6,045 bases of DNA, from assembly GCA_046542845.1 (NCBI GenBank), contig JBKHAN010000114.1, positions 1 through 6,045 of the forward strand, given 5' to 3'. The first letter of the stretch is position 1; the number at the start of each line of letters is the position of its first letter. The translations under genes were made by a program, and so were the position numbers. Positions 1-5,945 of the stretch are shown here, one piece after another. The stretch is from SKKC01 sp046542845. Its GTDB lineage: Bacteria > Spirochaetota > Spirochaetia > DSM-27196 > SKKC01. The notes beneath the pieces are model-generated. The model was not told the origin of the DNA and did not search any database. It worked only from the letters and a program-made list of their open reading frames with translations.

Positions 1-416
1 TCAACCTGGACGCTCCCTTCATTCTCGCCCGAGAGCTTGCGGGACCGATGGTCAAGCGTTGCTCAGGAAAAATAATCTTTACCGCTTCGTTGCTCTCGTT
101 CCAGGGAGGCATTACCGTCCCGGGCTACGCAGCTTCCAAAGGCGCGATTAAGCAACTCGTCATGGCGTTAAGCAACGAACTCGCTGCGAGCGGTGTGCAG
201 GTTACCGGTATTGCGCCAGGGTATATAGAGACACAAGCGACCGAAGCGCTTCGAGACGACCCAGCTCGGTCCCGAGCGATCCTCGAACGAATACCCGCAG
301 GTCGATGGGGACAACCCGAAGACATCGCAGGCGCAGCGCTATTTCTTGCGTCGCCTGCGTCCAATTACGTGACCGGCACCGTTCTGGTGGTTGACGGCGG
401 CTGGATGGGTCGCTGA
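1..416 (+). CDS. kduD: 2-dehydro-3-deoxy-D-gluconate 5-dehydrogenase (KduD-type SDR), 3' part only
   Basis: C-terminal part of a classical short-chain dehydrogenase whose 5' end lies left of the window. The reading frame is open from base 3 and gives 137 residues, so roughly 110 N-terminal residues with the Rossmann glycine motif are missing. The internal ATG at 48 is not the start, because family sequence continues upstream of it. Counting from base 3, the catalytic tetrad is visible: Asn1, Ser29 (in ASLLSFQGG), Tyr42 and Lys46 (YAASK), with the usual 13- and 4-residue spacings. The segment ERIPAGRWGQPEDIAG and the C-terminal VDGGWMGR are very close to KduD as I remember it. KduD interconverts 3-deoxy-D-glycero-2,5-hexodiulosonate and 2-keto-3-deoxygluconate with NAD(P)H in the cytoplasm, in pectin and other uronate breakdown. 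It is the first visible gene of a four-gene operon; its stop lies against the Shine-Dalgarno of the next gene. 2-deoxy-D-gluconate 3-dehydrogenase is an alternative name for the same family. Confidence 0.88.
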   Translation, partial: NLDAPFILARELAGPMVKRCSGKIIFTASLLSFQGGITVPGYAASKGAIKQLVMALSNELAASGVQVTGIAPGYIETQATEALRDDPARSRAILERIPAGRWGQPEDIAGAALFLASPASNYVTGTVLVVDGGWMGR

Positions 417-421
417 GGAGG
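415..421 (+). promoter_or_regulatory. Shine-Dalgarno of the IolB-like gene
   Basis: The purine-rich GAGGAGG overlaps the TGA stop of the dehydrogenase (414-416) and sits 4 nt before the ATG at 426. It supports that ATG as the start and indicates that the two genes are translated from one message. Confidence 0.75.
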
Positions 422-425
422 AACA

Positions 426-1271
426 ATGAACATCAACTATGGCACAGATTTCTTTGAGCAGGTCAGCAACAGTCCCGGACTCAACCGGATACGGCACAAT
501 CCGTTTCAGGTTCTAGACTTCGCGCTTCTGGTTCTCAAAGCCGGGGAAACCTACTCGTTCGAGGCCGTCGGGCGCGAGTATGGGCTTGATATAATCGGGG
601 GCCTCGCAGACATTACCGTGGACGGTACGCTCTTTGCCGCGTGCGGTGGCCGTGCGTCAGTGTTCGATGGAAAGCCGACCCTTGTATACGTGGGTCACGG
701 CAGCACGGTGAATATCGAGGCAAGAACGGACCTTGAGGTTGGAGTTGGCTCCGCGCTTTCACGGACCCGAATTGAGCCGTACACGATCCGACCCGACCAG
801 GTTCGCTCCGGAAGCTGGGGTAGTTTCTCTACTCGCCGCCACTTCAACTATATGCTCGATGCGAATACGCCGGGCGAGAGGATTTCGTTCGCTGAGGTTA
901 CGGTATCGAACGGCAACTGGGCGACGTATCCACCCCATAAACACGAGGATGGAGTCGAGGGTGAAGCGTTCCAGGAAGAGATCTACTTTTACAAAGTGCA
1001 TCCCAGGCGCGGCATGGGTTTCTGCGGCCAGTTCGGTGGCAGGATGTCGGAAGACTACGCGTTTTTGATTACCGACAATACGGCTCACAAGCAACCCTAT
1101 GGCTACCATACGGTGACGGCCGCTCCCGGTTATTCGATCTGTTACCTCGCGGTGTACGCGGGACACGACAAGACACACAAAGTCTCTGCACACCCCGACC
1201 ACTACTGGTACGCTGCCGACTACGAGCGGACGCTCAATCTTTTCAAACGAGATTTTGTCGAGGAACTGTAG
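426..1271 (+). CDS. IolB-type cupin isomerase (5-deoxy-glucuronate isomerase family), possible functional KduI
   Basis: A 281-residue protein of the KduI/IolB cupin family, with length normal for the family and no signal peptide. The C-terminal cupin carries the metal site: NWATYPPHKHE (His171, His173), EEIYFYK (Glu184/Glu185) and GYHTV (His228), followed by AAPGYSICYLAVYAG and HPDHYWY. These match IolB (NWSSYPPHKH, GYHPV, DPDH as I remember it) better than KduI. IolB isomerises 5-deoxy-glucuronate to 2-deoxy-5-keto-gluconate in myo-inositol breakdown. No other inositol gene is visible here; the gene sits directly after kduD, so the chemically analogous aldose-ketose step on 4-deoxy-5-hexosulose uronate (the KduI reaction) is an attractive inferred role. 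The N-terminal half (about residues 25-120) forms the first, degenerate cupin. The RRHFNYML segment (137-144) recalls the RRTINKY region of KduI, so the protein may belong to an intermediate subgroup. The start is set by GAGGAGG just upstream. The family is certain; the substrate is not. Confidence 0.85.
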   Translation: MNINYGTDFFEQVSNSPGLNRIRHNPFQVLDFALLVLKAGETYSFEAVGREYGLDIIGGLADITVDGTLFAACGGRASVFDGKPTLVYVGHGSTVNIEARTDLEVGVGSALSRTRIEPYTIRPDQVRSGSWGSFSTRRHFNYMLDANTPGERISFAEVTVSNGNWATYPPHKHEDGVEGEAFQEEIYFYKVHPRRGMGFCGQFGGRMSEDYAFLITDNTAHKQPYGYHTVTAAPGYSICYLAVYAGHDKTHKVSAHPDHYWYAADYERTLNLFKRDFVEEL

Positions 1272-1931
1272 ATGGGTGAAGACACGACCGGGTTCTTTGC
1301 CCGTATGAAGACGACGCTCTACACCCCGGTAGTCGGTGACATTCTCGACCAGCTCGGCTATTTTCATCAGTTTCTCGACCCGGCAATCCGCCCGATGGAA
1401 CCCGAAATGAAGATCGTCGGGAGAGCGATGCCGGTTCTCATGATGGACGTCTACGGACATCAGAATGAACCATTCGGTCTCATGACTCAGGCTCTCGACG
1501 ATCTTCGCGCAGGGGAAGTCTACATAGCCGCCGGCGCCGACCATCGCTCGGCAAACTGGGGTGAGATAATGACCGCGGCAGCGAAGGCACGCGGCGCGGT
1601 CGGCGCGGTGGTTGACGGTTACCACCGCGATACGCCGATGGTACTCGAGCAGCGCTTTCCCGTGTTTAGCCGTGGCGCCTTCGCCCAGGATTCCGGGCCG
1701 CGAATGAAGATTGCTGACTTCCGTGTTTCCATCGAAATCGGCTCTGTATCGATATCTCCGGGCGATCTGGTGTTCGGGGACCTCGACGGCATAGTTGTCA
1801 TTCCTCAGGAGGCAGAGGAAGAAGTCATTGCCCGAGCGCTCGAGAAAGCACGTTCGGAGAAGACCGTGCGGTCACTTGTGGAGCAGGGACGCTCGGTCAC
1901 TGAGGTGTTTCGCGAGTACGGAGTCTTGTAG
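1272..1931 (+). CDS. RraA / HMG-CHA aldolase family protein
   Basis: A 219-residue cytoplasmic protein of the RraA-like family, which includes 4-hydroxy-4-methyl-2-oxoglutarate (HMG) aldolases, oxaloacetate decarboxylases and the RNase E inhibitor RraA. The family core is clear: ANWGEIMTAAAKARGAVG (94-111), then VVDGYHRDTP with Asp115, Arg119 and Asp120, the last two corresponding to the catalytic/metal-binding Arg-Asp pair of HMG aldolase, and ISPGDLVFGDLDGIVVIP (161-178). At 219 residues, with a charged helical tail (179-219), it is longer than the roughly 160-residue RraA and fits the aldolase branch. The ATG directly follows the TAG of the isomerase gene, with GAGGA at 1260-1264 and a 7-nt spacer. 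Its place in a uronate operon suggests retro-aldol cleavage or decarboxylation of a 2-oxo acid derived from the pathway (inference). Older annotations call such proteins demethylmenaquinone methyltransferase; nothing here supports methyl transfer. Confidence 0.82.
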   Translation: MGEDTTGFFARMKTTLYTPVVGDILDQLGYFHQFLDPAIRPMEPEMKIVGRAMPVLMMDVYGHQNEPFGLMTQALDDLRAGEVYIAAGADHRSANWGEIMTAAAKARGAVGAVVDGYHRDTPMVLEQRFPVFSRGAFAQDSGPRMKIADFRVSIEIGSVSISPGDLVFGDLDGIVVIPQEAEEEVIARALEKARSEKTVRSLVEQGRSVTEVFREYGVL

Positions 1932-3808
1932 TGTCTACCGACCACCCGCTTGCATCGACTATCGACCGATTTGAGGCGCATCTCTCTGAAGCGGGACGAG
2001 CAGAGAGGTCGCGAACGAATAACACTCCGTTCCTTCGTAAAGAGTATAACGAGGTCATCCGCGCCGGCGTCGAGTACTACCGCGGTTGCCAGGATGCCCG
2101 CGGCGCTATCGTCGACCCGGACTTCGAAGAGGAGTGGCACTACTCGACGCCCGCTTTCGCGCTCGCCGCGGCATACCTAGTCTCGAGAGGCGAACTCCGC
2201 TTTCTGTCGGCTGCAGTCAGTGCCATTGGATGGGGATGCACGAGTCTCGCGAGCGGCCTCGCATGTCAAGGGCACGGCAACTTCTACACCAGTAATCTTA
2301 TGAAGGCTATCGACTGGGTGAGGCCCGCGGTGAGTGCAAAGAAGATCGGTGAGTGGTATGCCGAACTGAGACGTATCGATCCGGAAACGACGTACTACTT
2401 CAGCGACCATCAGGTCTCGAAGCACGAGGTGCACAACTGGAATCTTTTGGCGCTCGCTGGAGAGTATAGAAGGTTTCGTGCCGGTCTCACCCGGGATAGC
2501 TCTTTCTTCGATCGCCACATCGACTATCACCTTGCCCGACTGACCGGACATGGGTTTTACACTGACGGTTCAACGGCAGCGGGCAACAACGCACACCCGC
2601 TGGCCTACGACCTGATCGGGCGCTCGGCGTTCATCGACCTGCTCAGCGAGGGGTACGTCGGCGACCGCGCCCCGCTTATCTCGGCAGCACTCGATCGTGG
2701 CGCGAAGACGCAGCTCTTCTTTCAGGATCCCAACGGTGAGTACGCGTGTTCAGGGAGAAGCGCCGGACATATCTGGAACGAAGCGGTGCTCGCGCAGATC
2801 GCGGAGTGGGCGGCGCGTCGGTTTGCATCGGCCGAGCCCTTGCTCGCAGCGGCGTTTCGACGTCAGGCGCAGCTTGCGGTATCTTCAATGAGAGAGTGGT
2901 ACCACGAACCGGGACGTTTTTACGTTGTCAAGAACCGGTTTCACCCGGCCGAACGTCAGGGATTCGAGCAGTACACCGTCTCGACGACCTACAACCTCTG
3001 GGCACTTTCGGCGTTGGCGCTGGCTGCTGACAACGCCGTCGAGTCTATTGTGCCGAGCGAGATTCCGTCCGAGCGTTTCTCGTTTGCTGTTGATAGTGGT
3101 ACGGAGTTCCACACGATGGTGGCCGCTCACAGTGGGTTGTTTGTTGCCATCGAACTTGCCGGCGACCCGAACTACAATCCGACGGGGCTTCTCCGCATTG
3201 CGAAACAGGGTATACCGTCTCAACTCGGACCCTCAGAGGGCTCAGTGGCGGAACCCCGCTTTTCTTCGCTGGTCCCCGGTGCCTACCTGTCCCATGGTCC
3301 GGCGTGGCGTGATCGGTTTTCGCGCACGCATTCGCTGGCCGAGCTCATGGCTACGCCCGTTATTGCCCGATTCCATCAGCCGTACACGCCGGAGACGACC
3401 GTAACAGAACGAGACGACGAACTTGAGCTGAGCCTGTTGTGGCGTGGCGGCTTTTCCGGGGCTGGCAGTATCGTTCTTTCGTTGCTGCTGTCGGAACAAG
3501 GCGTGCTGATTCGCACTACCGTGGATCTTCCCGTGCCTCCTTCATCGTCCGAAAGTGAATGGATGGAAGCACGCGTTCCGCTCCTCGCTTCAGACGGGCA
3601 ACACGAGTCGGTCTTCGAGTCAGGCGAAGGCTGGATTCGTATCCGCAGAGGAAGGCATTCCGTGCTCATTTCGGTGTACGACGGCGGCCGCCCCTGGCTC
3701 GATTTGAAGCCGATAGGGTCGCGTATCGGCATCTTGAATCAGGTGATTATACCGGGAAAAGGATCTGTATCGTACGCCATCTCTTTCGAGCAGGATAGCG
3801 CGGTATGA
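1931..3808 (+). CDS. Uncharacterised (alpha/alpha)-toroid + beta-sandwich protein, candidate cytoplasmic polysaccharide lyase
   Basis: I do not recognise a named family with certainty. The 625-residue product has no signal peptide or membrane segment, so it should act in the cytoplasm on imported material. Residues about 30-365 look all-helical with aromatic-rich turns; about 380-620 look beta-rich with short strands (GAGSIVLSLLLSEQGVLI, GEGWIRIRRGRHSVLISVY). This two-part plan is that of toroid/antiparallel-beta lyases such as heparinase II/III, alginate oligo-lyase and chondroitin lyase. Conserved-looking sites are KHEVHNWN (His165, His168, Asn169, Asn171), HGFYTDGST (Tyr210, Asp212), NNAHPLAYD (His222, Tyr226), SGRSAGHIWNEA (Arg276, His280, Asn283) and the Tyr-rich QYTVSTTYNLWALSAL (348-363). 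Similar signposts (NNW, DGWYSDGP, FGRS) occur in DUF2264 proteins, a related helical-barrel group. The GTG start at 1931 overlaps the preceding TAG by one base, with GGAG at 1920-1923. Neighbouring KduD- and IolB/KduI-type genes fit a lyase or hydrolase releasing an unsaturated uronate. An unsaturated glucuronyl hydrolase-like or glycosidase role is the main alternative. Confidence 0.6.
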   Translation: MSTDHPLASTIDRFEAHLSEAGRAERSRTNNTPFLRKEYNEVIRAGVEYYRGCQDARGAIVDPDFEEEWHYSTPAFALAAAYLVSRGELRFLSAAVSAIGWGCTSLASGLACQGHGNFYTSNLMKAIDWVRPAVSAKKIGEWYAELRRIDPETTYYFSDHQVSKHEVHNWNLLALAGEYRRFRAGLTRDSSFFDRHIDYHLARLTGHGFYTDGSTAAGNNAHPLAYDLIGRSAFIDLLSEGYVGDRAPLISAALDRGAKTQLFFQDPNGEYACSGRSAGHIWNEAVLAQIAEWAARRFASAEPLLAAAFRRQAQLAVSSMREWYHEPGRFYVVKNRFHPAERQGFEQYTVSTTYNLWALSALALAADNAVESIVPSEIPSERFSFAVDSGTEFHTMVAAHSGLFVAIELAGDPNYNPTGLLRIAKQGIPSQLGPSEGSVAEPRFSSLVPGAYLSHGPAWRDRFSRTHSLAELMATPVIARFHQPYTPETTVTERDDELELSLLWRGGFSGAGSIVLSLLLSEQGVLIRTTVDLPVPPSSSESEWMEARVPLLASDGQHESVFESGEGWIRIRRGRHSVLISVYDGGRPWLDLKPIGSRIGILNQVIIPGKGSVSYAISFEQDSAV

Positions 3809-3835
3809 GCCGAGGTTGTTTTCGGGCGTGCAGTT
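3809..3835. other. 27-bp convergent gap with no visible terminator
   Basis: This stretch separates the TGA of the lyase-like gene from the TGA of the convergent kinase gene. I see no GC-rich hairpin followed by a T run on either strand here or in the nearby gene ends, so any terminator must lie inside the opposing coding region, be Rho-dependent, or be lacking. Confidence 0.5.
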
Positions 3836-5668
3836 TCACCATTCGTTTTGCCCCTCACATTTCGTTTCGGTCATACGGACGGGTGCGGAAACCGGGAGCG
3901 TGATTGTAACGCAAACACCGTGGCCGGGTCGACTCGACACCGTTACTCCGTACTCTGCACCGTAATGATTTCGGATCCGTTCGTCCACGTTCTGGAGCCC
4001 GATACCGGTAAACTTGGAGGGATTCGATGAAACCTCGCCGTTCCAGTACTGACTCCCGATTCCTTTTCCGTTGTCGCAAACGGTCAGCTCGATATAGCGA
4101 CCGGTAACTCTGCCGCTAATGCCGATGTGCTTCGCTCGGCTGACATCTCCAAAGCCGTGGAGGATTGAGTTTTCCACAATTGGCTGGAGAATCAGCTTCG
4201 GCACAACTATACGTTTTACCTCTTCCGGAATACTCTCGTCGACCTCAACTGACCCGGAGTGTCGAATGTCGAGAATCCTGACGTAACTTCTCACTGTCTG
4301 CAGTTCGTGTTCGAGCGTCACGAACTCCTCGTTGTGAGAGATGGTCATCTTCAGAAGTCTGATTAGAGAGAGTACCATCTCGGCTGTTTCAGGATTGTCG
4401 TTCACTTCCGAGGACCAGCGCACCGCATTGAGGGTGTTAAACAAGAAGTGGGGGCTAATCTGTGACTGGAGTGCGTGTAGTTCGGCCTGGCGCTTCTTCT
4501 GCTCCTTTTGCTGATTTGCGCGGATGAGTTGTCGTATGTCGCCCTTCATGTCGTGGAAGCTCTTCTCGAGGATCCTGATTTCATTATGCCCGTACGTATA
4601 GGCATCGCGGCCCTCAAGACTGGGAGACAGGTCGACGCCTTGCATTTGCCGGGTAAGTCGCTGCACCGGTTTGCTAATACTTCGCGCGATTATCCAGGCG
4701 ATAACACCGAATAGAAGCACACAGATGAGATTCACCCAAAAATAGATCCGTTGGTTTTCCCTGAGGGCGGCAATGATACCGACGTCGCTTCGGACATCGA
4801 TAACCATCCATCCCGCCTTCGGTACCGAATCCCAGGTAATCATTCTGCGCTCGGGTCGGGCCTCGTTCCATCGATATCCGGAGGTGTCGCCGGAAGTCGA
4901 CAGATCGAGGCTGTCGGCGATGTGTTCGCCAATGAACGAACGATCTGTCGCGCTAATGACGATCCCGTTTGCATCAACGAGGAGACGCAGATAGTCGGCA
5001 TTTTCCTCGGATAGCAGCCTGCGGAATTCGCTTTCGAACACACTAATGATAAGCCAACCAAACTCTCCGGGCGTATCGTTGTTCACGATTGCCTTCTCGA
5101 TCGTAACGAGATGCGGGTTGAGCGCCCGCCCGCTTCTCACGTAATTGGGCTGACCGCCAACCCATTGTACGTGGTTTGTACGATCCGGATCGATCTGTTG
5201 ATGAAGGCTTCGCAACCGCTCACGGTCTTCCATCGTAAGCGGATAGTTCGTGTATACCATTTGGTTCGGCATCACGAGCGTCACGTATCCCTGCGCATCA
5301 ATCGCCGTGAACATCATATTCTGCATGATCGTATTGACCCGATTGATCGTAAGCAGGGTTTCAAAGCGGCTGGTAGTCGTCAACGCGTCGTTGGAGAAAA
5401 GTAGTTCGTTTACCACCTGATCCTGGTCCAAGAAATGGGCGGTTGCCACCATTCGATCGAGGAGGTTGTTGACGCTTTGGGAGACCAGGTGAAGGGAGGC
5501 GAGTGTGTCTTCCTGAAAAGTACGGGTCAGCGACCGTTGCGTCGTCGTAATCGAGACAAAATAGAGGACATTGAGCGGCAGTATAGTGAGGAATACAAAT
5601 GCCGCCATGATCTTGGTAAAGAGCGAAGTGTCGGCGATACGGTCGCTAAGTTGCTTCAGAAAGCGCAT
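3836..5668 (-). CDS. YesM-type membrane sensor histidine kinase
   Basis: A 610-residue membrane sensor kinase. Reading from the N-terminus: first membrane helix about 20-40 (IMAAFVFLTILPLNVLYFV); an extracytoplasmic region about 41-306, probably a double Cache sensor; second membrane helix about 309-327 (YFWVNLICVLLFGVIAWII); HAMP linker from ISKPVQRL (331) to about 383; a charged coiled coil (QQKEQKKRQAELHALQSQ); then the His_kinase domain with QISPHFLFNTLNAVRW and phospho-acceptor His407. The ATP-binding domain shows LQPIVENSILHGF (N-box Asn500), DNGKGIG (532-538) and TGIGLQN (554-560). This PHFLFN class (YesM, LytS-related) normally phosphorylates an AraC-output response regulator. No regulator gene is visible in the window, so the partner must be outside it. 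The ATG is the first possible ATG after an in-frame stop upstream; the Shine-Dalgarno is poor. Because it converges on a uronate-type operon, the inferred ligand is a sugar or oligosaccharide, possibly via a binding protein. Family assignment is firm; ligand and target are inferred. Confidence 0.93.
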   Translation of the reverse strand: MRFLKQLSDRIADTSLFTKIMAAFVFLTILPLNVLYFVSITTTQRSLTRTFQEDTLASLHLVSQSVNNLLDRMVATAHFLDQDQVVNELLFSNDALTTTSRFETLLTINRVNTIMQNMMFTAIDAQGYVTLVMPNQMVYTNYPLTMEDRERLRSLHQQIDPDRTNHVQWVGGQPNYVRSGRALNPHLVTIEKAIVNNDTPGEFGWLIISVFESEFRRLLSEENADYLRLLVDANGIVISATDRSFIGEHIADSLDLSTSGDTSGYRWNEARPERRMITWDSVPKAGWMVIDVRSDVGIIAALRENQRIYFWVNLICVLLFGVIAWIIARSISKPVQRLTRQMQGVDLSPSLEGRDAYTYGHNEIRILEKSFHDMKGDIRQLIRANQQKEQKKRQAELHALQSQISPHFLFNTLNAVRWSSEVNDNPETAEMVLSLIRLLKMTISHNEEFVTLEHELQTVRSYVRILDIRHSGSVEVDESIPEEVKRIVVPKLILQPIVENSILHGFGDVSRAKHIGISGRVTGRYIELTVCDNGKGIGSQYWNGEVSSNPSKFTGIGLQNVDERIRNHYGAEYGVTVSSRPGHGVCVTITLPVSAPVRMTETKCEGQNEW

Positions 5669-5689
5669 CTCGATTGAAGGTAATTGGTA

Positions 5690-5718
5690 ATGATATGAGC
5701 CAACGTGTATGAATGCAA
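5690..5718 (-). promoter_or_regulatory. Candidate sigma70-type promoter of the kinase gene
   Basis: On the minus strand TTGCAT (5713-5718) and TATCAT (5690-5695) are separated by exactly 17 nt. The -10 matches TATAAT at five of six positions; the -35 keeps only TTG. Transcription would start about 6-8 nt downstream, giving a short leader of roughly 15 nt before the ATG at 5668. That leader lacks a clear Shine-Dalgarno, so translation may be weak or use another signal. Confidence 0.5.
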
Positions 5719-5732
5719 GCCGAAAGCGTCAT

Positions 5733-5743
5733 TTCTTGAAGAA
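5733..5743. repeat. 11-bp dyad upstream of the kinase promoter
   Basis: TTCTT-G-AAGAA is a perfect odd palindrome placed 15 bp upstream of the candidate -35 box. Position and symmetry fit a regulator half-site pair, but 5-bp arms can arise by chance, so this is only a candidate operator. Confidence 0.25.
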
Positions 5744-5754
5744 TCGGCCTTCAT

Positions 5755-5771
5755 ATGCGGCAATGTCGCAT
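5755..5771. repeat. 17-bp inverted repeat ATGCG-N7-CGCAT
   Basis: ATGCG (5755-5759) and CGCAT (5767-5771) face each other across 7 bp, about 40 bp upstream of the candidate kinase -35. The centre-to-centre distance of about one helical turn would suit a dimeric DNA-binding protein. No protein is assigned. Confidence 0.25.
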
Positions 5772-5860
5772 TTCCGTGTTAGAGATCGCGGGCTCACCAG
5801 AGCGTTCGATCGCCTGCTCCAACGCGCTGACGCAGGAGCGAGTTTCCATGGTGTTAGAGA
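5771..5860 (+). repeat. Direct repeat pair with GTGTTAGAGA core
   Basis: The decamer GTGTTAGAGA occurs at 5776-5785 and again at 5851-5860, each preceded by TTTCC (5771-5775 and 5843-5847; the second copy has three extra bases between). A partial third version, TTTCCGTGAGA, lies at 5877-5887. The two full copies are 75 bp apart. They may be binding sites or remnants of a duplication. Confidence 0.35.
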
Positions 5861-5913
5861 GCCTCCAGGCGAGGAGTTTCCGTGAGAACCGGTCGACCCT
5901 CGGAACCGACGTG

Positions 5914-5945
5914 ACTGGCGGATAATCTCGTACGAAAGCGCCAGT
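5914..5945. repeat. Inverted repeat ACTGGCG / CGCCAGT
   Basis: Two perfect 7-bp arms (5914-5920 and 5939-5945) flank 18 bp that contain the 8-bp palindrome TCGTACGA (5928-5935). There is no following T run on either strand, so it is not an ordinary intrinsic terminator. A separate 8-bp palindrome, GGTCGACC, lies at 5891-5898. It could be an operator or an RNA hairpin; the function is unknown. Confidence 0.35.

Noticed and set aside
48..416. Treating the ATG at 48 as the true start of the dehydrogenase
   Set aside because: Family sequence, including the catalytic Asn region, continues in frame to base 3, so the gene is cut by the window edge.
759..1625. Long minus-strand open frame of 288 codons
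   Set aside because: It lies opposite two clear family genes (IolB-like and RraA-like) and spans their junction. Its translation is rich in Arg, Val and His with no recognisable motif, as expected for an antisense shadow in GC-rich coding DNA.
5816..5839. Interrupted hairpin GCTCC...GGAGC with an inner GCG/CGC stem
   Set aside because: Only 8 pairs with an uneven bulge and no T run on either strand. It is too weak to call a terminator or riboswitch.
5709..5885. Plus-strand open frame of 58 codons starting ATG AAT GCA, with a further open stretch in the same frame to the window end
   Set aside because: No Shine-Dalgarno precedes it, it overlaps the kinase promoter candidate, it is Arg-rich with no known motif, and the continuation after the TGA has no start. 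I considered a broken gene but see no family similarity.
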